From Deltaproteobacteria bacterium (GTDB taxonomy: Bacteria > Myxococcota_A > Polyangia > Nannocystales > Nannocystaceae): a stretch of 64,000 nucleotides of DNA. The translations under genes and the position numbers were made by a program. The stretch lies in contig JADJEE010000012.1 of the NCBI GenBank assembly GCA_016709225.1, positions 2,895,501 to 2,959,500 on the forward strand, in the 5' to 3' direction. This document shows positions 1 to 9,281 of the stretch, piece by piece. The stretch's first letter is position 1, and the number at the start of each line of letters is the position of its first letter. The notes under the pieces were generated by a model, which saw only the letters and a program-made list of their open reading frames with translations, searched no databases and was not told where the DNA came from.

Positions 1-684
1 GGGTTCGATCGTCGGCAGCACCTGCATCGCGAAGTCGATCGGTCGCTCGGCGACGTCGTACCAGGGCTGGTGCTTGCGGAGCATCGGCGGATCGACCCGA
101 ATGGCGCAGGGCAGGATCGGCACGCCTGCGCGTGCGGCTGCCTCGAAGGCTCCGCGTCGGAACTCGTGCATGCCCAAGCGGGGTGAGCGAGTGCCCTCGG
201 GGAACACCAGCAGCGCGCGGTTGTCCACGAGCGCGGCGATCATGCGCTCCAGCGCGATCGCACCATCGGCGGGGTCCTTGCCGACTGGCGCCGCGATGTG
301 GCCGCACGCTCGCAGCATGCGACCGATGATCGGCGCACCCATCCAGGCTTGCTTGGCGACGTAGGTGATGCGGGGCAGCGCGGCCATGATGAACACCACG
401 TCGAGCAGGCTGGGATGGTTCGCCACCACGACCACGCCGCCGCCATCGGCCAGCAGCTCGGGGCACGGCGGATAGGTCGGCCGCACGATGCCGAGCGCAT
501 GCATGAACCGGAAGTAGCGCCGCGACCAGCGGTGCAGCAGCGCCTGCGCGGCGGCGATGCGAGCGGCCGGCTCGCGCACGCCCAGCAGCGCCAGCGGCAG
601 CACGAACGCGGCCAGGATGGCCCCGAAGCCGCCGAACGCGACGTAGCACAGGCCCACCAGCACGATGCGGATCGGTCGAGGCAT
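1..684 (-). CDS. PlsC-type lysophospholipid/1-acylglycerol-3-phosphate acyltransferase (3' end outside window)
   Basis: The reading frame opens at the ATG at 684 and continues without a stop to the window edge, so the C-terminus is missing (228 codons visible). The protein starts with a hydrophobic N-terminal segment (about residues 7-35). It carries the acyltransferase HX4D motif as NHPSLLD (His90, Asp95) and the FPEGTR substrate-binding motif at 161-166, both diagnostic of PlsC-like membrane acyltransferases that move an acyl chain from acyl-ACP or acyl-CoA onto a lysophospholipid or related acceptor. It starts 4 bp after the stop of the ketosynthase gene, so the two are almost certainly one operon. 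The acceptor cannot be told from sequence; a role in an acyl-lipid or aryl-polyene-type pathway is possible. Confidence 0.88.
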   Translation of the reverse strand, partial: MPRPIRIVLVGLCYVAFGGFGAILAAFVLPLALLGVREPAARIAAAQALLHRWSRRYFRFMHALGIVRPTYPPCPELLADGGGVVVVANHPSLLDVVFIMAALPRITYVAKQAWMGAPIIGRMLRACGHIAAPVGKDPADGAIALERMIAALVDNRALLVFPEGTRSPRLGMHEFRRGAFEAAARAGVPILPCAIRVDPPMLRKHQPWYDVAERPIDFAMQVLPTIEP

Positions 685-688
685 CGTG

Positions 689-1906
689 TCAGACCTGCGC
701 GAACACCAGTGACGTGTTGATGCCGCCGAAGGCAAAGTTGTTGTTCATCGCACGTCGGATGGTCGCCTCGCGCAGCTCGCCGCGCACGTAGGCGAGTGGA
801 GCGCAGCGCGGATCGACGTGCTCGAGGTTTCGCGTCGGCGCGATGAAGCCACCGTGCATCATCGCGATCGTGAACACCGACTCGATCGCACCGCAGCCGC
901 CCAGGGTGTGGCCGGTGTGACCCTTGGTCGACGACACCGGCACGCGATCGCCGAGCGCCTCGACCATCGCCTGACTCTCGGCGATGTCGCCGACCTCGGT
1001 GCCGGTCGCGTGGGCGTTGACGTAGTCGAGCGTGTCGGCGCCCACGCCCGCGTCGCGCAGCGCGGCTCGCATCGCGCGGGCCATGCCGTCGGGCGACGGC
1101 GAGGTCAGGTGGGCGCCGTCGCAGTTGCTGCCATAGCCGAGGATCTCGGCCCATACCCGCGCGCCGCGGGCCTGGGCGTGCTCCCAGCTCTCGAGCACGA
1201 GCGTGCCCGCACCCTCGGCGACGACCATGCCGTCGCGATCGCGATCGAACGGACGCGGATGGGTGTCGGCACGGCCGGTCGACGCGGCGAGCATGAGATC
1301 GAAGACCCCCGCGACCGTCACGTGCAGCTCCTCGGCGCCGCCGCAGATCGCGATCTCTTCGCGGCCATGGGCGACCGCCATGAAGCCCTCGCCGATCGAC
1401 TGACTGGCGCTCGTGCACGCGCTGCAGATCGGCACCACGCGCCCGGTGATGCCGAACGCTTGCGCGAGGTTGGCGGCGCAGGTGTGGCTCATGAAGCGCA
1501 GGTACGCCGAGCTCAGCAGACCTTCGAAGCGCTCGGTGGTGTACAGGCGCCGGTAGTACTCCTCGGCGGCGCCGGTCGAGCCGTCGGTCGAGCCGAACAG
1601 CAGCGCGCACTCGGGTCCCTGGACCTGCGCGCTCGTCAGCCCGGCGTCGGCGATTGCGGCCTCGGTCGCCGCGATCGCCAGGCGTGCGACCTTGCCGGTG
1701 GCGCGCAGCTGCTTGCGTCCGAAGTTCGGCAGCGCGGGATCCGCGACCGCGCCGGCGAGCGCCGTGCGCACGCCCCAACGGGCCCATGCATCCACGGAGA
1801 CGATGCCGTGGGCGTGCGTGCGCAGGGCCGTGGCCACCTCCGTGACGGAGCTGCCGATGGGACTGACGAGGCCCATGCCGGTGATGACGACGCGTCGACG
1901 GCCCAT
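689..1906 (-). CDS. Beta-ketoacyl-ACP synthase, FabF/FabB-like
   Basis: 405 aa, the normal length for a KAS I/II enzyme, which condenses malonyl-ACP with an acyl-ACP by decarboxylative Claisen condensation. The nucleophile is Cys164 in SACTSA. The two catalytic histidines are His299 (NAHATGT) and His333 (KGHTGHTLG), with Lys328 conserved, and the C-terminal NNNFAFGGIN glycine-rich loop is present. The start is the ATG at 1906; no Shine-Dalgarno is visible. A PlsC-like acyltransferase follows 4 bp downstream. Together they could be the end of a fatty-acid, polyene or other acyl-chain cluster extending left of the window. The family is secure, but whether it serves primary fatty-acid synthesis or a specialised pathway is not. 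Confidence 0.93.
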   Translation of the reverse strand: MGRRRVVITGMGLVSPIGSSVTEVATALRTHAHGIVSVDAWARWGVRTALAGAVADPALPNFGRKQLRATGKVARLAIAATEAAIADAGLTSAQVQGPECALLFGSTDGSTGAAEEYYRRLYTTERFEGLLSSAYLRFMSHTCAANLAQAFGITGRVVPICSACTSASQSIGEGFMAVAHGREEIAICGGAEELHVTVAGVFDLMLAASTGRADTHPRPFDRDRDGMVVAEGAGTLVLESWEHAQARGARVWAEILGYGSNCDGAHLTSPSPDGMARAMRAALRDAGVGADTLDYVNAHATGTEVGDIAESQAMVEALGDRVPVSSTKGHTGHTLGGCGAIESVFTIAMMHGGFIAPTRNLEHVDPRCAPLAYVRGELREATIRRAMNNNFAFGGINTSLVFAQV

Positions 1907-2029
1907 GGCGGAAGGACGAGAGCATCGACATGGTGCCCCGGCAATCGCGTTTTCGCCACGCGCCCCGGTGTGCTAGCGTCGTCGGCGCTCGAACAGCGCG
2001 AAAGCCAAGCTGGGGCATCGGAGCCGTTG

Positions 2030-3115
2030 ATGGTCGTTTCGGGGACGAGCGCAGGCGCACGCAGGGGACGGGCGCGGGTGTGTGTGCTGCACGTCGGCGG
2101 CACCATCGGCATGACGCGCACCGCCAACGGGCTCGAGCCCATGCCGGGCGTGCTCGAGCGCTACCTCGACGCGATGCCCGAGCTGCGTGGATCGGACGTG
2201 CCGCTGCACCACGTCGAGCGGCTCGATCCCCTGCTCGACAGCGCCGACATGGGTCCGCGCGACTGGGTCCGCATCGCCCAGGCGATCGTCGAGCGCGACC
2301 ACGAGTTCGACGGCTTCGTGGTCCTGCACGGCACCGACACCATGGTCCACACCGCGTCGGCGCTGAGCTTCCTGCTGACCGGTCTGCGCAAGCCGGTGGT
2401 GATGACGGGCTCGCAGCTCAGCCTCGAGCACGTGCGCAGCGATGGCCGCGAGCACATCATCACCTCGCTCATCATCGCCGGCACGCAGGCGATCCCGGAG
2501 GTGTGCATCTACTTCGCGTCGCGGCTGCTGCGGGGCAATCGCGCGCAGAAGATCCACAACAGCGACTTCGTCGCGTTCGGCAGCGGCAACCTGCCGCCGC
2601 TGGCAACCGTGGGCGTCGGCATCACGGTGCACGGGCACCTGCTGCGCGCGCCCGGTGAGGGCTTGCCGTCGCAGGTCGAGCTGGTGCGCGAGCCGCAGGT
2701 CGCGACCCTGCGCGTGTTCCCCGGCATCCGCCCGGCGGTGATCGAGGGCATGCTGTGCGCGCCGCTCGAGGGCCTGGTGCTCGAGACCTACGGCGCGGGC
2801 ACGTTCCCATCGTCGCGCGAGCACGACCTGATGGCGCCGATCCACGCCGCCACCCGTCGGGATCCGCCGACGGTGATCGTGAACTGCTCGCAGTGCCACG
2901 GCGGCATCGTTCGGCAGGAGGCCTACGCGGGCGGCCGCAAGCTCACCGCTGCGGGCGTGGTCTCGGGCCACGACATGACGCCCGAGGCTGCGCTCACCAA
3001 GCTCTACTGTCTGCTCGCGATGGGGCACAACCACGCCGAGGTGCAGCGCCTGATGGGCGAGGACCTCGCCGGTGAGCTCGACGCCCGCGCAGCAGCGCCC
3101 GAGGTGACGCCATGA
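2030..3115 (+). CDS. ansA: L-asparaginase, type I (cytosolic)
   Basis: 361 aa from the ATG at 2030; the open frame extends upstream to about 818 but that part is antisense to the ketosynthase and is rejected. It hydrolyses L-asparagine to aspartate and ammonia. Both asparaginase signatures are present: HVGGTIGM with the nucleophilic Thr25, and VLHGTDTM with Thr102-Asp103. The catalytic Lys174 lies in RGNRAQK, and GSQLSLEHVRSDGRE is also typical of the AnsA branch. There is no signal peptide, which supports a cytosolic enzyme. The gene is divergent from the ketosynthase across about 120 bp. Its stop overlaps the start of the next gene by 4 bp (ATGA), implying translational coupling. Confidence 0.93.
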   Translation: MVVSGTSAGARRGRARVCVLHVGGTIGMTRTANGLEPMPGVLERYLDAMPELRGSDVPLHHVERLDPLLDSADMGPRDWVRIAQAIVERDHEFDGFVVLHGTDTMVHTASALSFLLTGLRKPVVMTGSQLSLEHVRSDGREHIITSLIIAGTQAIPEVCIYFASRLLRGNRAQKIHNSDFVAFGSGNLPPLATVGVGITVHGHLLRAPGEGLPSQVELVREPQVATLRVFPGIRPAVIEGMLCAPLEGLVLETYGAGTFPSSREHDLMAPIHAATRRDPPTVIVNCSQCHGGIVRQEAYAGGRKLTAAGVVSGHDMTPEAALTKLYCLLAMGHNHAEVQRLMGEDLAGELDARAAAPEVTP

Positions 3116-3660
3116 AGCATCGGATCACAATCACACCGATCGCATTGTTTGCAGTGCTGAGCTGCGGCCCAGCGCCCAAGGCCGACGACGGCAAGACCAT
3201 CGCGGCCGCGTCGGCCTCGACGCCCGAGAAGGTCGGCTACGATCTGCGCCGGCTGCGGCCACGCAACGAAGAGCCGCTGGCGCAGATGTTCGATCGCTTG
3301 TTCACGCAGGCCACCGCCGAGGGCAAGCAGACCGCGGTGCTGTTCTCGGCCGATTGGTGCGAGCCCTGCCGCAAGCTCGAGCTCGAGCTCGGCAACACCC
3401 ATCCCGCGGCCGACATCGGCCACGTCCGCATCTTCGAGCTCAAGGAAGAAGACTGGGAGGCGGCCACGCGCATGGACGAGTTCGGGGCGCTGCGCAAGCG
3501 CTGGTACGAGCCCGCAGACTCGTACCCTGTCTTCATCGTGCTCGATGGCAACGGCAACAAGCTCGAGGAGATGAAGGAAGCCATCGAGCGGCTGCAGGGC
3601 GCGGGCCAGGAGCCCACGGTCGCGCAGTGGTTTCGCGGCCTCGACAGCTCGCAGGGCTAG
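3112..3660 (+). CDS. Thioredoxin-fold lipoprotein
   Basis: 182 aa. The N-terminus is a short signal sequence ending in an imperfect lipobox (VLSC, Cys18), so an envelope location is likely. The thioredoxin-like domain runs from about residue 55 and has the redox motif WCEPC (Cys83, Cys86) after the strand AVLFSAD, with a later cis-Pro candidate in SYPVFIVLD. It resembles DsbD-gamma/thioredoxin_7-type proteins that reduce or guard thiols outside the cytoplasm. The ATG overlaps the asparaginase stop as ATGA, an unusual partnership without an obvious functional link. The kinase gene starts 18 bp downstream, so three genes may be co-transcribed. Confidence 0.82.
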   Translation: MKHRITITPIALFAVLSCGPAPKADDGKTIAAASASTPEKVGYDLRRLRPRNEEPLAQMFDRLFTQATAEGKQTAVLFSADWCEPCRKLELELGNTHPAADIGHVRIFELKEEDWEAATRMDEFGALRKRWYEPADSYPVFIVLDGNGNKLEEMKEAIERLQGAGQEPTVAQWFRGLDSSQG

Positions 3661-3678
3661 CTTCCCAGCTCGACGCGG

Positions 3679-6600
3679 ATGGTCCACGAAGTCACACCCA
3701 CGCCCGAGCCCACGCCGTCGCAGCTCGACGCGACGTCGACCGAGTTCGCCGACACGCTGATGCGCGAGCTCGCCGCGGCGCCGTCGGTGGCCCCACCGGC
3801 GCATCACGTGTTCGCGGCGGGAACCCTGCTGGCGCAGCGCTATCGCATCGAGGGCGTGCTGGGCAAGGGCGGCATGGGCACCGTGTTCGCGGCCACCGAC
3901 GAGCGGCTCGGGCGTCGGGTCGCGATCAAGGTCCACCACGGTCGTACCGCCTCGGTCGCGCGACTGCGGCAGGAGGCGCGCGCGCTCGCGCGGCTGAGCC
4001 ACCCCAACGTCGTGACGGTGCTCGAGGTCGGCGCCCACGACGGCCAGGTCTACGTCGCGATGGAGTACGTCGACGGGCCCAACGCGCGCGCGTGGGCGCG
4101 GCAACACCGTGGTGACATCACTGCGATCGTCGCCATGTATCTCCAGGCCGCCGCGGGGCTCGCCGCGGCCCACCGCGTCGGCATCGTGCACCGCGACTTC
4201 AAGCCCGACAATGTGCTCGTGGGCGCCGATGGTCGCGCCCGCGTGGCCGATTTCGGGCTCGCCGCGGCGTTCGGTGGCGACGACGACGAGACCTCGGTGG
4301 AGATCGTCGCTGCGCACGTGGACGTGGGCTCGATCGAGACGCGCGAGGGCACCACGGTGGGCACGCCGGCCTACATCGCTCCGGAGCAGATCGGTCACAG
4401 CCGCGTCGATGCCCTCGCCGATCAGTTCTCGTTCTGCGCGTCGTTGTTCGAGGCCGTGCACGGGCAGCTGCCGTTCCAGGGCGAGAGCGCCGAGGAGACG
4501 ATGGCGCACATCCTGGCCGGTGATCTCGCCGAGCCCCGCGGCGGTGAGCCGGTGCCCAAGTGGCTCGATACAGTGCTGCGCCGCGGGCTCGCACGCGATC
4601 CCAGGCAACGCTTCGCGGACATGAACGCGCTCGCGCGAGCGCTGCGTGGCGGTGGCGCATCGCGGTGGCGCAGCCTCGGCGTGGGTCTGTTCGCGAGCTT
4701 GGGAGTCGCCGCATGGCTGCTCTTGCCCGCCGCCGCGCCTCGCGATCCGCGGTGCGACGAAGATCCGCGCGAACACTGGGACGAGCTCCGACGTCGCGTG
4801 ACCGCGACGGTCGAGGCCCAGCACTCGGAGCCGCTCACGCAGAGCTGGCAGCGTCTATCCGCTGCGCTCGGCGGCAAGGCCGAGGGCATGATCTCGACCC
4901 GTGACACCGTCTGCGAGGCCACGATCGAACAGGGCTCGGCCGAGCGCGATGCCCAGCTGGTCCGGCTCGATTGCCTCTCGCGCGCACGCAACGAGATCGA
5001 CGCACTGTACCGCGAGGTCGAGGGCGCCGACCTGTCTGTCATCGTGTCGCTGATCGACGATGCGCTCGCGCTCGACGACGCGTCGGGTTGTCTGGTCGAA
5101 GCGGTCGCGGTGTCGGAGCCGGCGGTGGTCGATACGCCCGAGGCCGCGACGTTGCGCCTGTCGCTTGCCACGCTCGAGGCACGCATCGCTGCGGGCGGCC
5201 GGGCGTCGGTGTTGCCCTTCGCCGACGAGGTCGTGCGCGCCGCGGCCCAGACCGAGCGTGCAGATCTGATCGCCGAGGCGTTCGCCACCCGCGGCCGTGC
5301 GCGCGCGATGGCGGGCGCCGAGCTCGACGCGGCCGCGGACCTCGAGTACGCCATCGAACTCGCGCGCACGCACGGCGAGGACCGGCTCGTGGTCCGCGCG
5401 GCAGCGACGATGGCGCAGCTCTCGTTCAACTCCGGCCGCGATCTGAGCGAGACCGATCGCTGGATCGATCTCGCGCGCTCGCACATCCGGCGCTGGCCCG
5501 AGGACGCCGCCGCATCCGTGAGCCTCTTGGTGCTGCAGTCCATGGTGCATCGCGGCATGCATCGCTCCGACGCCGACGCGCTGCTCGACGAGGCCGAAGC
5601 CATCGTGCGAAGCGCCGAGCTCGGCGGCGAAGGAGAGGTGATGACCGAGCAAGCGCGCGCCAGGGTTGCGAGCGCCCGAGGAGACTATGGTGCGGCGCTG
5701 CGGCACGTCGACCGCGCGCTCGAGGTCGCGAGGGACACCTTCGGCCCCATGCACCCGCGGGTGGTCCAGACCCTCGATCTGCGCGCTTCGGTCTACGACG
5801 GCGCCGGCAACTACGACGAGGTCCGTCGCGCCCTGCGCGAGGCGCTGGACATTCAACGCGCGCTCACCACGGAGCTCGACCACCGAGCAGTGGCCACGAT
5901 GGTCCAGCTCGCCAACATGGAGTCGTTGCTCGGCAACGGCGAGGCCGCGGTGGAGCTCTGCAACCAGCTTCGCGCGGCGAAATCCCAGCGTGCGCCGGCG
6001 CCAGAGGCCGAGCTACAGATCGCCGAGGCCTGTGGGCTGGCGTCGTTCTCGGCGAACCGGCTCGACGAGGCGTACGCCGAGTACATGCGGGCGCTGGACG
6101 TGCTGCAGCACGTGCGCGCGGACTACGACGCGCGCGGGATCCTCGAGAATCTCTCCCTCATCGAGCGGAGCCGAGGACGGCTGGTGGAGGCCAAGCGCTT
6201 CTTGGATCAGGCCCTTCGCGTCCAAGACGCGCTCGACCGCGAAGACGCGGCGACGCCTGCACTCTCCCACGCCTACGGGTTCTTGCTCTTCGACATGGGC
6301 GAGTACGATCAGGCCGAGGTGATGTTCCAGCGCGCGGCGGGACAGACCGCCGGCATCCTCGGGCCCGATCACATGGATCGTGGATGGCCTGAGCTGGGGC
6401 TCGGTCGGGTCGCGCTCGCGCGCGGCGAGGCGGAGCAAGCGATCGCGCACCTCGAGCAGGCGAGCGCGGCATTCGAGCCCGATGATGCGGGGCCGCTGCC
6501 GCGCGCGGAGGCGGCGGTGTCCCTCGTCGAGGCGTTGTTGCTCGCGGGACAGCGCGCCCGCGCCCGCGAGGTCGCCGAGGCCGCAGTCGTCCGGATCGAC

Positions 6601-6714
6601 GGTGCCCAGGCGACCGTGTCGGCCGATGTGGCGCCGCTTCGCGCGCGACTGCTCGAGCTGCGCGACCGCGTGGGCGCGCGTGGGCGTGCGTCGGTCGTGG
6701 CCCGGGCACCGTAG
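3679..6714 (+). CDS. Membrane Ser/Thr protein kinase with C-terminal TPR-like repeats
   Basis: 1011 aa. A Hanks-type kinase domain spans about 55-323: glycine loop GKGGMGTV (62-69), VAIK lysine Lys84, catalytic HRDFKPDN (Asp173), DFG at 191-193, and APE at 234-236. All key residues are intact, so the kinase should be active. One transmembrane helix (about 332-350) separates it from a roughly 650-residue C-terminal part made of helical tetratricopeptide-like repeats. By topology the kinase is cytoplasmic and the repeats are probably periplasmic. This architecture is typical of myxobacterial eukaryote-like kinases. Ligand and substrates are unknown. It follows the thioredoxin-like lipoprotein by 18 bp. 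Confidence 0.93.
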   Translation: MVHEVTPTPEPTPSQLDATSTEFADTLMRELAAAPSVAPPAHHVFAAGTLLAQRYRIEGVLGKGGMGTVFAATDERLGRRVAIKVHHGRTASVARLRQEARALARLSHPNVVTVLEVGAHDGQVYVAMEYVDGPNARAWARQHRGDITAIVAMYLQAAAGLAAAHRVGIVHRDFKPDNVLVGADGRARVADFGLAAAFGGDDDETSVEIVAAHVDVGSIETREGTTVGTPAYIAPEQIGHSRVDALADQFSFCASLFEAVHGQLPFQGESAEETMAHILAGDLAEPRGGEPVPKWLDTVLRRGLARDPRQRFADMNALARALRGGGASRWRSLGVGLFASLGVAAWLLLPAAAPRDPRCDEDPREHWDELRRRVTATVEAQHSEPLTQSWQRLSAALGGKAEGMISTRDTVCEATIEQGSAERDAQLVRLDCLSRARNEIDALYREVEGADLSVIVSLIDDALALDDASGCLVEAVAVSEPAVVDTPEAATLRLSLATLEARIAAGGRASVLPFADEVVRAAAQTERADLIAEAFATRGRARAMAGAELDAAADLEYAIELARTHGEDRLVVRAAATMAQLSFNSGRDLSETDRWIDLARSHIRRWPEDAAASVSLLVLQSMVHRGMHRSDADALLDEAEAIVRSAELGGEGEVMTEQARARVASARGDYGAALRHVDRALEVARDTFGPMHPRVVQTLDLRASVYDGAGNYDEVRRALREALDIQRALTTELDHRAVATMVQLANMESLLGNGEAAVELCNQLRAAKSQRAPAPEAELQIAEACGLASFSANRLDEAYAEYMRALDVLQHVRADYDARGILENLSLIERSRGRLVEAKRFLDQALRVQDALDREDAATPALSHAYGFLLFDMGEYDQAEVMFQRAAGQTAGILGPDHMDRGWPELGLGRVALARGEAEQAIAHLEQASAAFEPDDAGPLPRAEAAVSLVEALLLAGQRARAREVAEAAVVRIDGAQATVSADVAPLRARLLELRDRVGARGRASVVARAP

Positions 6715-6882
6715 TCTCCCGCGCGTGCAAAGCATCACATGCGCGCGCCCGCAGCGGCGTTCACGGGCTCCGGTGGCAGGCCGAGTGCGTCGTCATCGCG
6801 TCGCAGGGCGCCGTCATGGCCTGCTTGCTGCCGGAATCTTCCCACGCGGCCGTACGTGGGCTAAGCACCTGCAGGGAGAGCC

Positions 6883-8715
6883 ATGCGAAGGATCTACGGG
6901 GCCATCGGAGTGTCGTTGCTGTTGGCGTGTGATCGCCAGGGCGAGGCGCATGCGAACGGACGCACGGAGATCGGCGCGCGAGCTCCGGCCGACGAGTCCG
7001 CGGCCAAGCCCACGTCGGCCGGTGAGCGCCCGAGCGCCGCACCCGATGTCGCGCCGCCCGTGCTCGCGGACGCGGCACCCACCGAGCCCGCCGAGGATCG
7101 CCCCGACGAAGCGGTCGTGCCCGAGGAGCCGGCGCCCCCGGTCGCGCCCGCGGACTACGGCGTCATCAAGCCCTCGCAGCCCGCGCCCGAGCCCGAGGCG
7201 CTGACGATGTACGCGATCGCCGGCTACGAGGTCGTCGCGATCCACGATACCCCCGATCCCGAGTCACCGAAGCTCGGCTACCTGCGCATCGGAGCGCGCA
7301 CCCGCGTGACCGCGAAGGTCGAGGGCACCGGCTGCACCAAGGGCTGGCATCAGCTGCCGCAGGGCGGCTTCGCGTGCGCCAACAAGGGGCTCGTCGTCGA
7401 TGCGGATCGCGACCCGGTGATGAAGAATGCACCGCCGCCGCCGCGCACCGACCAAGGCCTGCCCTACGACTACGCCTACGTGAAGCGTTGGAACTCGCCG
7501 ATGTGGTGGCGCGTGCCGACGCCCGACGAGGCCGCCGCTGCCGAGCAGCTGCGGGTCACCCGCGAGACCGAGCGTCTCGCTGCAGAGGCGGCCGAGAAGG
7601 GGCTCCCGCCGCCGGCGCCCGCCAAGCCCAAGCCCAAGCCGAGCGATGCTGGCGGCGCCGACATGGCGCCCGCGGCCGGCGATGCGAAGCCTGCCGACGA
7701 CGCCGCGGCCGCGCTGCCCTCGATCGACGACGAGCCCGACGCGGAGCAGCCCAAGCCGAAGAAGCAGGACGGCGACAAGGCCGACGGCGACAAGCCCAAG
7801 GCCGACAAGGCCGACGGCGACAAGCCCAAGGCCGAGCCCGTCGCGCCGGCGGAGCCGACGATCCCGGCCTCGCGGCTGCCGCTCAAGCCCGAGAAGTCGT
7901 GGCTCGAGCGTGGCTTCTACGTCTCGGTGGTCGACAAGATCACCGAGGAGGGCCGCACGTGGTGGCGCACCGCCCGAGGCGGCTTCGTCGACGTCGCCTA
8001 CGCGTACAAGTTCGGCGCCAAGGACTTCGAGGGCAACCCGCTCTCGGAGGGCGCGAGCTTCCCGTTCGGCTATGTGATGTCGGAGACCACCAAGCTCATC
8101 GAGCTGCAGCCCGACGGCAAGCTCAAGACCACGGCCACGCTCGAGAAGCGTGCCTTCGTGGATCTCTCCGAGGAGGTCGAGATCGGCGGGCGCGCCTACA
8201 TGAGCACGCCAGACGGGCACCTGATCCGCAAGGCCGACCTGCGCCTCGCCGAGCCGCAGCCCTTGCCCAAGGGCTTGCAGCCGTGGGAGCGATGGGTCGA
8301 CGTCAGCCTCGACAAGCAGATCTTGGTCGCCTACGAGGGCGAGACGCCGGTGTTCACGTCGCTGGTGTCGACCGGCAAGAAGGGCACCGCCGAGGAGCCG
8401 TTCGAGACGCCGACCGGGCGCTGGCGCATCCGCAGCAAGCACATCTCCACCACGATGGACGGCAACACCGCGTCCGACGGCAACTACTCGATCCAGGACG
8501 TGCCGTGGACCATGTTCTTCGAGGGTAGCTACGCGCTGCACGGCGCGTTCTGGCACCAAGGCTTCGGTCGCGTGCGCAGCCACGGCTGCGTCAACCTCGG
8601 GCCCAGCGCCGCCCGATGGCTCTTCTACTGGACCACTCCGTTCTTGCCGGAGGGTTGGCATGGCGTGCACGCGCACGCGGGCAGCCCCGGCACGACGGTG
8701 ATCGTGCGACGCTAG
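6883..8715 (+). CDS. L,D-transpeptidase (YkuD) lipoprotein with SH3-like region
   Basis: 610 aa. Signal peptide with lipobox SLLLAC (Cys16), then an Ala/Pro/Glu-rich linker. An SH3-like segment lies near 107-170 (GYEVVAIHDTPDPES, GYLRIGARTRV), followed by a Lys/Asp/Pro-rich low-complexity stretch encoded by a 30-bp repeat, a second SH3-like segment, and the YkuD domain at about 465-605. The YkuD signature is present: HGAFWHQGFG then SHGCVN with the catalytic Cys569. Such enzymes form 3-3 peptidoglycan cross-links or attach proteins to peptidoglycan. It stands alone after the kinase gene with a 168-bp gap, so it may have its own promoter. Confidence 0.9.
   Translation: MRRIYGAIGVSLLLACDRQGEAHANGRTEIGARAPADESAAKPTSAGERPSAAPDVAPPVLADAAPTEPAEDRPDEAVVPEEPAPPVAPADYGVIKPSQPAPEPEALTMYAIAGYEVVAIHDTPDPESPKLGYLRIGARTRVTAKVEGTGCTKGWHQLPQGGFACANKGLVVDADRDPVMKNAPPPPRTDQGLPYDYAYVKRWNSPMWWRVPTPDEAAAAEQLRVTRETERLAAEAAEKGLPPPAPAKPKPKPSDAGGADMAPAAGDAKPADDAAAALPSIDDEPDAEQPKPKKQDGDKADGDKPKADKADGDKPKAEPVAPAEPTIPASRLPLKPEKSWLERGFYVSVVDKITEEGRTWWRTARGGFVDVAYAYKFGAKDFEGNPLSEGASFPFGYVMSETTKLIELQPDGKLKTTATLEKRAFVDLSEEVEIGGRAYMSTPDGHLIRKADLRLAEPQPLPKGLQPWERWVDVSLDKQILVAYEGETPVFTSLVSTGKKGTAEEPFETPTGRWRIRSKHISTTMDGNTASDGNYSIQDVPWTMFFEGSYALHGAFWHQGFGRVRSHGCVNLGPSAARWLFYWTTPFLPEGWHGVHAHAGSPGTTVIVRR
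7780..7833. repeat. 30-bp in-frame tandem repeat (1.8 copies)
   Basis: The unit begins GCCGACGGCGACAAGCCCAA; one full copy is followed by 24 identical bases. It encodes the ADGDKPKADK-type linker of the L,D-transpeptidase lipoprotein, between its SH3-like segments. Copy number is a candidate for strain variation. Confidence 0.8.
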
Positions 8716-8726
8716 CCCCCAGTACC

Positions 8727-9281
8727 GTGCAGCTCACCGCCATCTGTGTGCCTGGCCCCGAGGGCCGCTCCATCGAGCTCCGATCGCCCCAACGCGACGA
8801 CGCCGGCATCATGCTGACGTTCCTGCGCGAGCTGCTGCACGAGTCCGCCGACCACCTCAACGCGCCTGCGAACAGCTACGACGGTGCGTCGGTCGAGCAT
8901 CAGGCCGAGGACATCGAGCGGCTCGGCGCCTGCGAGCGCGACTTCTTCCTCAGCGCCTTCGACGACGGCCGCGTGGTGGGAAACCTGCTGTTCAACGCCA
9001 CCGACGTGCCGGTGTCGCGCCACTGCGGTCAGCTCGCGCTCGGTGTGCTGCAGAGCCACCAAGGCATGGGCCTGGCCTCGGCGCTGCTGGGCCGCTGCAT
9101 CGACGAAGCGACGCGGCTCGGGATCTGGAACATCCGCTTCACCGTGCGCACGTACAACCAACGTGCGATCGCGCTGTACGAGCGACATGGCTTCCGCCGC
9201 GTCGGGCGGCTCGAGGGCGTGGCCCGCATCGGCGAGGCGTTCGTCGATGAGTTTCTCTACCAGGGCGTCTTCGGCCGCTAG
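8727..9281 (+). CDS. GNAT-family N-acetyltransferase
   Basis: 184 aa if started at the GTG at 8727, just after the transpeptidase stop; the longer open frame back to 8616 would overlap that gene and is not GNAT-like. A second GTG at 8748 is possible. GNAT features: strand GRVVGNLLFNA, acetyl-CoA binding loop in the form QSHQGMGLASALL (Q/RxxGxG/A), and the C-terminal motif TYNQRAIALYERHGF followed by RRVGRLEG, as in RimI/RimJ-type protein or small-molecule acetyltransferases. The acceptor is unknown. Its stop shares the palindrome CTAG with the stop of the convergent lipoprotein gene. Confidence 0.85.
   Translation: MQLTAICVPGPEGRSIELRSPQRDDAGIMLTFLRELLHESADHLNAPANSYDGASVEHQAEDIERLGACERDFFLSAFDDGRVVGNLLFNATDVPVSRHCGQLALGVLQSHQGMGLASALLGRCIDEATRLGIWNIRFTVRTYNQRAIALYERHGFRRVGRLEGVARIGEAFVDEFLYQGVFGR

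Noticed and set aside
818..2029. Upstream extension of the asparaginase frame
   Set aside because: It is antisense to the ketosynthase and has no protein-like composition; the ATG at 2030 sits right before the conserved GGTI motif.
240..2060. Long minus-strand open frame over the acyltransferase and ketosynthase genes
   Set aside because: Arg/Ser/Ala-rich shadow frame; the true genes are in other frames and have intact catalytic motifs.
3004..4824. Minus-strand open frame of about 600 aa opposite the thioredoxin lipoprotein and kinase
   Set aside because: Composition typical of antisense frames in GC-rich genes; no recognisable domain.
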